From contig NW_025064905.1 in assembly GCF_019112545.1 (NCBI RefSeq), positions 124,784 to 188,783 of the forward strand: 64,000 nucleotides of DNA. Direction: 5' to 3'. The stretch comes from Guyanagaster necrorhizus. Its lineage: Eukaryota > Basidiomycota > Agaricomycetes > Agaricales > Physalacriaceae. The translations under genes were made by a program, and so were the position numbers. Below, one piece after another: positions 36,235-47,661 of the stretch. How positions within the stretch are numbered: position 1 is the first letter of the stretch; each line of letters starts with the position of its first letter. Below the pieces are notes generated by a model that searched no databases, was not told where the DNA came from, and worked only from the letters and a program-made list of their open reading frames with translations.

Positions 36235-39200
36235 CCTGTGGACTATCCATTTAGTCACTGTCCCCGTGGCACGAAGCACTAGCAATGCCGAAGGAAGCTT
36301 GCATTGACCCTGCAGACTGTACGCTTGGCCGGGGTCAAGTGTATGAGCGCTATCTTCCGTGATAGGGAGGATGCAGATTATTACTTGGTCTGTGCAGGGA
36401 CGACGAAATTACGTCCACAGATATATCTCTAGGCGCGCTTTTAGAGCGTCAAGGTAGGGTGAAGCAAGGGTGTATTCTCGTTGTGGTGATAATACGTAGT
36501 AGTATGACAACGAAATCTAAAGCAACTGACCTGATCTTATTTATTTAAATCCTCTAAGTACCGCCTATTACAAAACAGCAGATCCTTCGTACTCGAAATT
36601 GTTTTGGCTCTTGATGAAACGCGAACCAGCGGTTGGATGGACACATCGGTACAGTTGGATTCTTCTTCAGGAATGTGGACAATGATATCAGGGACAAGCA
36701 CCGCACTTGGTGTCACTTTCATAATTTGAGAAGGACGGAGGAACCAATTTAGGTATAGTCATAGAGCGGAGGGGGAATTTACAACCGTTTGCATACAGCT
36801 GCAAGTTGACATGACAGCCTAAGTTAAGTTTATGGTCGTCTTGTGAATGAGAAATAGAGCACCGAGGTTTTGGGACGGGCTAATGGCAAAGCGTCGAAGC
36901 ACTGCTGGCGCTGATTCCTCTTCAGGACGGAAAAAGGCATTCTGAAAATGTTGTGACTTAGCTTTCCCCTTGTATGCCCCAAATATTAGGTACGGGAAAC
37001 ATAATGAAAAACTTATCAATATTCTATTTAGCACTCCTTTCATGTACTAAAAATAACTGCTTTTCTGCAAACTCATTTTTATGATTAGAAGATCAAATGA
37101 AAAGTCGCAACATTTTGAGGTCTCGTTTTTCCGATGGGAAGATAGATTCATTGGCCCTAGCAGAAGCCAATCCGATAGACCCGAAATGGCCTAAACTTCC
37201 GGTGCCATAAACTCAAGGTGCGTTCAAATCGGTGGAAAGGTAGGGTAAGATTGTGTGCATTTTTTGGTAGGGTTTCGTGTCTTCTCCTGTCTTAGGAGAT
37301 TCTTTCTGTTGAAAGACACGTGGTCCCCGACTCTATACCCAATGGTTTACCCAGTTTATAGACCGACCTAGGTATACTCTTTTATTTTCTACTCCTATAT
37401 ATCAACCCGACCGTATATATACCCCTTGGTTACGTACACTACGCGGTGAAGGCAGTTAAGCAACCGTATACGGACACAGTCGTGCAGGAAACCGAGAATC
37501 AGAACAAGCCGACGAAGCCTTATAGAAGTAATCTCATATGAACTCCTGCCCCAAGTCCGCAAAGCCTTGCTTATGACAAAGTTCAAATCACTCAGTCCAC
37601 TCGCAAAAGAAGTGCGTTACTGTCAAGTTGTTATACAAGTTGTAAAAGTGACCATAGTTCATCTTGCTTTGAAAGGATGAGTAGGTCTGGGCACATCCGA
37701 GTCTTTGGAAGATAGAAACATGCAATATGGCCGTAAGCGATACGGATGGAAAGATGACTACGAACAGTATTTGACTTTTTGAGGGCCCAGGATGGGGTTG
37801 GTATCTGGCTTTGAGTCAGACGGAGGTTCGTCGGGCAGGATGGGAATGGGAAGACCGAGTCGTCGTTGGGGACCATGGCTAGTCTGTTGACATGGGATGT
37901 GGCAGGTGGAAGAGGGACTAGTATTGACGCGATGAATCTGACGCGTTACTTGGTCCTCTTGCCTTGCTTCTTGTCCACTACGTATTGGAAGATTCGTCAC
38001 TGCCCTTCTGCGACAGAAATATTGATCAGGTTCATCTGGAACCCACTCGAACACAATTCTCTTGCTCGAGCTAAGTTAGATGTAGCTGGAAGAACAGCCC
38101 ACAATATATCTCCCGGATCTTATACAGCTAGAAAGGGTACGGCAGGGGCCCCGGGCTTCGAGACAGTCGTATGGAACCTGGAAAAAGGTTTCGAGCTTCA
38201 TGACACACATCAGTGAAACAACGTACAATAATATTGTTCATGAACAGTGTTTGATTCGGCTACGCCGAATTAAGTCATTCCACTGCAAACGAAACGAGAT
38301 CACAGGTATGTCCGTATCCGGAGCGTAAGATCGGAAGTGGAAGAGGTTGGAGTTACAGCACCGACTGCGCTTTTTTCTGAGAACAGCACTAGCATGGAGA
38401 TTATTTTCAGCGGGATGGAGTCTTCCTAAAAAGAGAGGAAATACGCCCTGACAAGATACATTGTCATCTGAGGAAATCTCTCTCGGGGATGTGGACAATT
38501 GATTATATCACTTTCGGGCTTCAGCTTCGGTGAAAGATACTGATTGAGCAAAACAGCTGTAGTCATCCAGCGAGAACGACGGAGAACCAACAGGGATATC
38601 TAAGTTCTGATGAGGCATCCGGTGTGATAGGCGGTAATAGTGACAGGGCTAGTTCGAAGTCGTCGATTATGCGTGATGGTATCGTGCTGAGAATCAGACT
38701 GAAGCTCCTCTCGGATAAGTGTGGACGTCAGAAGCAAAAGGGCCGGTTCATCAGCGATTGTCTCGCATCAAGGACGTTATTCCATGGCTTAAATCTTAGC
38801 AGCTGAGCGCAGAGTCCTAACTGGAGCTGTAAAGCAAACATTGATCAAACACTGAACGCCTTCAGCTTACGCCGGACGTAAATGATGGAAAAGGACCTAG
38901 TCAAGTCCCATGAAGCTACGGCCCCGACAGAGACCGCAAGGACGTTTGCGTAGGACACAATAAAGATATTGTCCTGACCTTAGTTCTGACCATGAACGTC
39001 GCACAGTCGCACTCGCCAATCACGCGACCGCGCGAAAGCTAAGGGTAAAGGACCTAGTTTATGGCCCTGCATCCCTGCGCAACACGTGTAGATACGGTTT
39101 AAAGTCTATCAACCGATGCCGAGGTTGTATATATTACTTTCATCAGCGAGCAGCCGCGACCGTTATATGCAAGGGGAGGCTGTGAATTCATAACAACGTT

Positions 39201-40471
39201 TCAATAGAAGACCCACCTGATATGAAGTTTGGAGGTAAGCTGCAATGACACAGGGCGTCATCTGGTTGATTTCGAACCAAGTCGGATGATGGATTTGAAG
39301 GGATGGTTTCCTCGTGCATGCGCTACCTTGAATCACGATAGCTTGGATAAAGTAACTCTAACTCAGCTTGATGTTTCGCGGCCCGTCATCTTATAGCATG
39401 AAGGCTACGGTCAATAATATATCTCAGCACTGATAGGTAGTATCCGAGGGGTATGTGGATGACTATCATGGTGTTATTTGTCATTGGAGCCTAGAAGGTT
39501 CCCAAGCCCGGGAAGGCTGATGGCGCACGTCGCCGTAGCCGATGTTAAGATCCGTGGACTTGTTGAAAAAAACTCGAGGGACCGACTGTTACTGTACCTC
39601 GGGCTTATCCTGGGGATCGCAAAAAGAAAGAGAAAAAGAACTTTTCAAAAAATGCTAGCCGGGTTAAGTATTTAGTGACTGGAAATAGATGCCTGACTGT
39701 TGATCATGATCATAGATACTTTAGGACTGAAATGTGATTCATGACAAAGGTACGAGGTGGGTGAGAAAGCTCGAGCAAGGTCTGAACTTTGCTCCGGAAC
39801 GAAGTACCGGTAGACATAAGATAGATTCTGATCGCAAACTGCGGAGGCCGGGGCAGTGGGTGCAGTTGGATGAGATAACAGCGCGCTACATGGCCGTAGA
39901 TGCCAAACAAATACAGAACGGAGAGGTGGATTGCCAGCCTATCGGAGAAATTCCGCAAATTTACGAGTGCAGCCTAATCAGAAGTATGTGAAATAAAAAA
40001 TAAATACGGCGATAAGGAGCATGGCGCTTTGTACGGTCGGTACCGACACACAATTCGTTAGCGGAGGCGGATAGACACCAAGGAAATAGAAAAAAAGCGG
40101 AAATACAGTCGAACAAGTTAGTAGCATGGGCGGGTACTAAATACTATCGAGGGGAAGACATCGGACAAGAGGCATATCATTTTGATCGGAGACAATAATA
40201 TTGCAAACTGGTTCAGTTGCTCCCCTTCCAGCGAAGCGCTCGAAAAGCATGTATTCCAGCCTGGTAAGCTCGTATTCACACTGAAAAGTCATTATAAAGA
40301 TATTCAACACTGGCTGTCTATTTATTCCGGGAACGATAAAGGAAGAACCGCCAACAAGGCGGGCGAACCACCGTGTGGTCATGGCCCCTGTGCAAGTTGA
40401 CCAAATGCGGTCAATTAAAAGATCATTTGTCTTGGCCTACCCGAACTCCTTTCCCTCTCACCACCATTCCC
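36235..40471. other. Gene-poor region, 4.2 kb
   Basis: The largest ORFs are about 116 codons (37866-38216, +) and 98 codons (37758-38054, -). They overlap antisense, so at most one is real, and neither shows a known domain. Two small minus-strand frames (36537-36722, 36819-37043) could be exons of one short gene but do not splice convincingly. I see no LTR, terminal repeat or transposase. It may be decayed DNA. Confidence 0.45.
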
Positions 40472-43400
40472 ATGGATGCTGAGCAGTCCCAGCCCATCTC
40501 GTCGTCGAGCGCAGCGACGACCGCTCCGTAAGTATCGTCCTTGTCCCAGATCTGTCCTCCTGAATTTGTTGTCCAGTCAAGTCCGCTCTCGAATCACTGT
40601 CGTTTGCGCCGAGGTACGTACCTCATTTCGTACCCTGCATTCTCTTTTTACTTATCGTTTTCTTCAGTGCAAGCGCCTCAAGCTAAAATGCGACAGAAGG
40701 AATCCTTGTGGGAGCTGTACCAAACGCGACACTGTCGCCAGATGCATATATTCACCTGCCGCTGCTGAGAAAGTGTACGTCCCAGTGTATCTAATCGTTA
40801 CCACTGCACCTCACCGCTTTTGCACCTACCTAGAGACTTGCATTCCCTAAATAACCGACTTATTCAGGTGGAATCGCTATTGGCACAGTTGACCTCGGGC
40901 CAGTTCAATTCCTCATTTCCAGCGTCAAATTCGTGGGCGCCGCCACCGCCACCATCAGCAGCATCAAGTCTTCCAGTGTCTGCATCAGCCTCTCTTCCTT
41001 TAATTCCCCAGCAGCCTGTGTCTATGCCCTACACATCATTGGCCCTTCCCTTCGAGGACTTGTCCATCATTTGGCTCGACCACCTTAACCTAGTTGATTC
41101 ACATCTTTCTCTTAAAGGCATGACACACACAATGAGTAACGGATCCAATGTTGTTAAAGCCGAATGCGCCACTGGCGAGGTCGCATCTCAGCAGGACTCA
41201 TCCGACCAAAGCCTCGGCGATCGAACATCATTGTCTTCCATGTCCTGCAGTCTCTTTTCCTCATCAGAGGCTTTCCCTCAGCACCCGCAATCTAGAGTTA
41301 TACAGCCGCTACCACCTCTCAACTTATATTATGGAACGACTTTACGAAATTTGAACGAAACCCCTTCTCTTCCCCCATTCACCGGCTCATCTCAAACAAG
41401 CCCCGAAGTGCTCCCGCACTCACCTAATCAAAAACCTCGAGTAACACTAGGACTCCTCGATCTTCTTCCGCCATCTATCTTGTCAGCGACGGTCCCTCAT
41501 ACTGTACAGTCTCTCCTCCAACTAGCCGAACAATCCACCTGTCATACCTATCCGTCCATAAACTGGAAACATTTCCGTGCGCGCGCCTCGCGCATGATAG
41601 CGACGGCGTCTCGATCACCCCTGTCGGAGAATCCCCTAAGAGATCGCGACCGAGACAAGAACAGAAACCGAGGCGGAAAGCAGACGGTTTACTTTGGACC
41701 GAGGGTTGATAACTCTCTTCCTGGCACTCCGCCTTCTAACGCCACTGCACCCAACGATCCCAATGACGCACAACCGATTATCGGAGAGAGTGTACCTTTC
41801 TTTGGGGCGCTCTGTGCAGCCCTTGCACTAGGGACGCTGGAAAGCTCACGAGAACTCGATAACCGGGATGCCATGCAAGTGGACTCTACCCGTGCAGTCT
41901 TAAACTGTTCCGATCCTGAATACTGGTATAGAGTCAGCGTTCAGGCTCTATCTGTCTACGAGGGGTCTTTGGCGCAAGTTTCGGCGCCCGCTCCTCCAGG
42001 TACCAAGGTCAAGACCAACTCAGATGATTTTGGGTTGGATTACTTGGTGGCCTGCTTGTTTCAGGTGATTTTTCTGGTAAAGGGTGGTCTAGGCCCCGCG
42101 CTTGTAGATTCTGCCGGTACTGCAGCCGGGCGAAGCGGTGAAGGGGGTAACAAGAAGAAACGAGAGCGAGAGCGAGAGAAGCAAAATGACAGAGTCAAGA
42201 ACTTCGGCGGTGTGGGGGGAATAGTCTTCCCTCTGGTATAATTTCAACTCTTATTGCTTCGGTCTCTACTGACCCTATTTCTTTCATAGGTTGGGAAAAT
42301 GGTGAACATCGCCAGGAGAATGGGTTTAGCGAGAGACCCGCAGGAGGTTCCTGTGTCTTCGACTGATATGTCCGGATCAGCAAGGAAGTTGAAGAACAAA
42401 GAAGTCGACGGAGCTTCTTCTGCGATCCGTGGCATTGCCAACCTATTTGACGTGGAGATGAGAAGGCGAATCTGGTGGGATGTTCTCTACTATGATGTGT
42501 ATGTCATGTTGCTCTTCGCGGTATTCTGAGCTCACGATTAATTTTAGCTTCGTTTCGGACGCGTTGGGCCATTCTCCGCTCATCGGTGATGACTTCAACA
42601 CAAAGCTTCCTGTTGCAGATGTTGATGAGAAGATCTTCTCGCCTGTTTCGACCCGGATCCCGACTCCCAAGGATCTGACAGGTTTCAGCAGGGATGGATT
42701 TAGATATTTCGATGTCAAGTGCCGGTATGTGTCGCTGATGATATCAAATAAGGTAGAATATTTAACCATCTTTAGCCTCGCCTTACTCGTGCGAGCGATC
42801 CAGCGCCGTATGTGTGCTCCTGATATGGGAAGCAATAGTCGTTTTAGCTATGGCCATGGATCTTCGTCTACCTCGAAGAACGGATACGGCTATACTATCG
42901 ACCAGGCTGCGTCGATGGAGTCAGAGATTCGTTCATGGTTGAACGACTTGACACCCTGCTACCGCTTGGACATTACTGATCTCGATCTCTCCGACCCGGA
43001 CCCAGTCCTGGCGGCTCAGCGCTGCGAGGTATCGATTACTGTGCACCGTCTGATCATAAAGATATACATGCCGTTCTTGAAGAAGCACGCCAGCGTGTCT
43101 GAGACGGTCCCTGCTCCACACCAAGCGTCGTTTGGCTCAGTGAACGCTGCCCATAGCATCGTACGCGCATCTAGCTTCCTACATTCGGTATGGAAGAAGT
43201 CGTCTTTCAATGGCATCCGGCCGTCATCCCTGTCCTCTGCCATGTTTGATTTCTATCCTTTTGCACGTTCTCTGCTAGATGCTGCCGTCGTCTGTGCACA
43301 TACCGCCATCAAGCAACCTATGGCTATGCTCGCCAGTGCTGCTTTGGAGGATATTGATTGCGCTTTGGAAATATTCAGGGATGTTCGGCTAATGTCCCAG

Positions 43401-44855
43401 TTTGGAGGAGGTTGTGGCTTTGGGTCTGGTCAAGACGTCAATGGAGGCGAGGCGATCAAGGTTATGGAGGAGCTGAAGGTCAAGGCTATGGAGGAACTGA
43501 AGGTCAAGGCTATCCATATTCGGGGCTCTAGATCAGAAGCGCTGGGATCATTGAAGAGGAAGCATGATTTTGTGGAAGAACGCGATGAAGAGGCAGGGCA
43601 AGATATGGAAGGCTTCCCAGAGTATGCGGATGATGATAATGAACCACAGCCAGAGATTTTCAATGATCTACTGTCCCCTCAACTTCCGTCTGAGCCTACC
43701 CCGCGAGAGCCTGAGCTTCCTCTGCCACCGTTCAGGTCACCTAATTCTAATCCTTCTCCAATGGAATTGTCAAAAACCGGAAAGGATGAGAAGAAGAAGC
43801 ACATGAAGAGAGGTCATCATAGCTACCCGGCGGTCGGCATCCGGATTAGACCTGGAAAAGAAGGTGGTTCGCCTTTCACGAGGCGTAAGCTTGATTCCAT
43901 GTCTTCGTCGAGTTCTGCTACGTCTTCGTCGGGTGCTGATAATCACCACCCCCCGGTTTCATCACCGTTGGCATCTTCTACGCCTACCCCCGCATCATAT
44001 CAGCTACCTTTATCGTGTTCGCAGCACATACAGTCTGCTCCCCTCACATCCCCTTTGCACATGACAGTTGCTGAGTCTGAGACGTTCCGTTTGAGGTCGA
44101 CATCTCTATCTCAGGATCATCCGTTGCCGCCGTTTACTCCCCGTCGGACTGAGCAGCAGAACTCGACCGTAAACTATCCTTATCCGAACGTAGATGGCTC
44201 GAGACCCGACATTCCTCGACGTTACACTCTGCCTGGTTATCCGCAGCCTTCCCAATCACAGCCGCTCCAGATTCAGTCACAAGGATCAAGCTTTGCTCCC
44301 GGGTTATATGACCGCTCAGGTTCTTATGATTCTACCCACGGGTACGATCAAAATGGTAGTCGTTTTGAGCCCGGAGAATCGTATGTTTCTGCACAGAGTC
44401 CGTATCTCGCATCAAGTCCTTTTGGAGGAGCAACGACATCCAGTGGCCCCCTTTCAGCTGCAAGTTCTCCTTATACGACAGGCTCGACGCATGTCCATAC
44501 ACCGACGTATGCACCGGCTCAGAATTCGCCCATAATGCCGACCCAATCTCCCGTCATTGCATCACAACAATATTATGCACCGACGCCGTTTGATCCGCCA
44601 ACGTACCCTTCACCTTTTGCTAATGATGGTGGAGCAAATATTAGTATCTCTTCATCGCAAGCGCAAGAGATGTACGAACGGCGTGAGGGTGATGTGAAGC
44701 CTAGCTTGGAAAGGCAGTCTTCCTATGCTCAGCAGTATCAGGGAGAGCCTATAGCACAACCTTGGCCGCCTCAGCAGGCTACGGAGCAGTCCAGTGCATC
44801 TGCGTCCTACTGGCCAACTTCGACGGCAGGGGAATATAAATTCTATTCGAATTAA
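40472..44855 (+). CDS. Zn2Cys6 fungal transcription factor, very long
   Basis: Seven exons (40472-40527, 40577-40613, 40668-40774, 40834-42235, 42290-42498, 42548-42724, 42776-44855) give 1355 residues. The binuclear zinc cluster VCAECKRLKLKCDRR followed by NPCGSCTKRDTVARC spans residues about 30-60 and crosses two introns. A short coiled-coil linker (LHSLNNRLIQVESLLAQL) follows, as in Gal4-type dimers. The middle holds the fungal-specific transcription-factor domain (VGKMVNIARRMGL, EMRRRIWWDVLYYDVFVSD, LALLVRAIQRRM). The last 450 residues are Pro/Ser/Gln/Tyr-rich and disordered, typical of an activation region. It binds CGG-type DNA sites in the nucleus; the target pathway is unknown. The length is well above the 600-900 common in the family. 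Confidence 0.92.
43464..43511 (+). repeat. Two tandem 24-bp coding repeats
   Basis: 43464-43487 and 43488-43511 differ at one base and encode MEELKVKA twice. They lie in the charged linker of the Zn2Cys6 factor and lengthen a predicted helix. Confidence 0.8.
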
Positions 44856-45152
44856 TGAGTCCTGAGAGAATGTTATCCTTCTCTTCGTATGCAGATCTTA
44901 TCTTTAATAACCTTGTTTTGCTAAAATATTGTTGTACAGTACGTCGTATACCCTTCCTTCATCGTGCATGTGCATCATTTTGTATTGATAGATTCTAAAC
45001 GTCATTGTCATGCTACTTACTATCTTCTTTCACCTCGTGCATCAGTAGTGATTTGGGAAGGGAGTGGAGGAGGGGATCTTGAGACTGGATATATTATTTA
45101 GTGTACAATTAGCATTACGAAGTATGGCTACAACAAATGTGCAGAGAAGTGT

Positions 45153-46208
45153 TCATTCATTGATATAGTGTCGTGCAAAGAGGTCATTCTGAATCCATAT
45201 CACCTAATGAAACGGTTCAGTTGGGATGTTCAAGTCTTTAAAAGACAAGGGCGCACCTTGGTGATTGCACTGATAGCATCGATCTTTTCCTGCATTGACA
45301 ACTTATCGTCGGGTAATTGTAGGATAGCGGTCTGCAGGACATCGCAGACCCAGCCAAGAGCCAGAGCACAGTCTCTATCTGCATATACTTTACGGTTAAA
45401 GGGAAAGCCGGAGCGAAGGGAAAGAGCCTACGCACAAGGTACAATGAGGGGGGCCGCATGTGCCCTGTGCTTGAAACTCTTGACACCGGTGTGCATAATG
45501 CCGACTTTATCGAGATATGCCCAAGTCTTTGGCGAGGAGTAGTCGGCGGTGATTATTCGTCGGGCCCAGGCTTTCATGAAAATCTGAGGAAGGGTTCTGT
45601 TGTGAGCGGCTCATCGGGGAAAACAATAGGCAAGCATACCTTTCGATACACGAGCTGTGGGCTGTCTAGGGTGAGGTCTTCTAGCTTCGCTGGTAGCGGC
45701 CCGTCAAAGCCCTGACAGAGGTCAGTGACTCGCCGGTACTCAATCGGGAAGGCAGAATCAAACCTCATTCCGTTCCATGAAGATCTATCGACGGCAATGA
45801 ATTGAACAATCACGGTCGACAATGGCTCTACACACGCACCTGTTTCGTGACATCAAACTCGAACAGCTTTGAATAGAGCCCATCCACGATCTGAGGGATA
45901 CTACCGTATATCAACGGGCTAGTCTTATTGAGTATATCCTGCTGGGGTTTTCCGAAACCAAGGAAATCCTTCAGGTAGGCCATCCGTACGTCTATCGAAG
46001 TCCGTAAGAGTTCTGGGTCAATTTCCTGTGCTGTAGGATCTTCATGGAGAGAGGCGCCGGTGACTGGACACGTCGCCTTGTCAGAAGCAACGGCGCCGGT
46101 AGCTGGGCACTTGGCCTCCTCCTTTTCAGCATGTGGTGTCTGCAGGACATCGTCCTGGGCTGTCGGGACTGAAATATTCAGCGAGTCGAGTTTCAGAGTG
46201 TCCGTCAT
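45153..46208 (-). CDS. Fungal protoglobin with paired N-terminal CP motifs
   Basis: Six exons on the minus strand (46208-45840, 45784-45764, 45711-45640, 45583-45436, 45378-45257, 45203-45153) close to 260 residues. From residue 60 the sequence follows the protoglobin fold known in fungi: DPELLRTSIDVRMAYLKDFL, IPQIVDGLYSKLFEFD, then LTLDSPQLVYRKIFMKAW, TWAYLDKVGIMHTGV with the probable haem-ligand His in the MHT segment, and ALALGWVCDVLQTAI. Protoglobins bind haem and gaseous ligands; their fungal role is not settled. The 60-residue leader contains KCPATG (Cys34) and TCPVTG (Cys47), which look like haem-regulatory Cys-Pro motifs. One exon is only 21 nt long. Confidence 0.9.
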
Positions 46209-47661
46209 GATTGACCTATTGTGGGCGGATGTGGTGCACGGTGCTTTATAACGAAGCGAGCGTCTGTACGACAGCCGGGAAAGCCAATAGACGTCGTCCT
46301 CGACAAGATATCGCCTAGACCGTAGGAATAGCCAATGACATACGGGCGTATTGAATATGGAACGCTCCAGACATATTTTCCGGGGTCTGGACCTCGTTGA
46401 GAACGGCCGAAAACGGGTACGCTCCAGACAGTCTTCCGACTTGCGAAAGCGATGCGTCGACGGCGTAGGCGGTGAATATTATGTCGGACATAACCTTTAC
46501 GCGGTGATGATCATCCAAGTCTACTGCGCTGCTATACTCCAGCGAATCACAATAGAAGCATTACGACACACACACACGGACAAGCGTCCTTTACCAAGGA
46601 CCACGGTGTAACCATGCTCAGTTCATTACAAGGTCGTATCAACTCGTAAAACATTCATCTACGAAGAAGGCTCGACAGCTCACTCAAAGAAGCCTCATTA
46701 CTGCCCAGGAATCGTTGTTCCAGAGCAACCTCGTCGTCTGCGATGTCCCCCTTTGGACAATATTCATTAATGACTCTTCAACCAACCCATGCCCTCCCCA
46801 GAGACGTAACATGTATTCTAATAAGACTGTTTCGAACCGACGGAAGAGCTGGGGATCCGCAGGGAACTATCCCCAGTCCGGGCCAGGCGTATGTAGTGCA
46901 CCAGTACGGTGCTGTACAGAAAACTCGTAGGATCGTAGCTAAGGCATCTGAGCCAATCACCGAAGAAGATCGGATTCCAGTCCGTCGTTCTCGACTTCTA
47001 AGGTAAACTTCGAGGGTAACAATAGATTCTCGCGTAGAGCGACTGCAGTGAGCTGCGCTTAAGCCGGTAGATTTCTTCCAAGAGGAAGAGACCGTTGTCG
47101 CGAAGGAAAATAGGCGACGATAGAGTGCCCAATTCTGGGAGGGCACTCCGCAACGCTTCGGCAATGTCTTTGTCGACTAAACGAAAATCAATGGACTGTT
47201 CTAGCTTCCTGCCAGTGAAGACAATGCAAACGTACCGGTTTTTTTTTTTTTTCCAAACGACTCTTCAATATAGATAGAATTTTAGACTTGAATGTTTGAA
47301 CTGTAAGGGCTTTTCATTTTCTCCAACTTCAAACACAGAATGAATTCCGGTATGGAACTAGTTGGACAAACCCAGGGTCGGATCATTACGATATCAATCA
47401 GGAGTTCAACGGGCAGCAGGAATATGACCAAAGTCATTTCGAGTAAGCGTTCCTATTTTCTCTCGTTTTATGGTGCTGGATGAAACCTCCTAATCAGAGC
47501 ATAGCAACGAAAATCCGTCTTGGACGCGTTCTTTTGATTAATCACAGCCAAGGTTCAAAAAACAAGAAAGAAATAGATCCTCACTTGGCCAGAATGAGCA
47601 TCCAAATCCATTGAGCAGTATAGTGATTATTAACTTATAACAATACCCAAGGCACCTCTCA
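46209..47661. other. Spacer upstream of the protoglobin gene, 1.45 kb
   Basis: No gene could be supported. The best candidate is an open minus-strand stretch of about 60 codons (47240-47045, with RSALPELGTLSSPIFL and LFLLEEIYRL), whose upstream boundary is a T-rich run at 47240-47252. It could be one exon of an unrecognised gene or a remnant. Confidence 0.4.

Noticed and set aside
37758..38216. Opposing ORFs of 98 and 116 codons as genes
   Set aside because: They overlap antisense and neither shows a domain or convincing splice sites.
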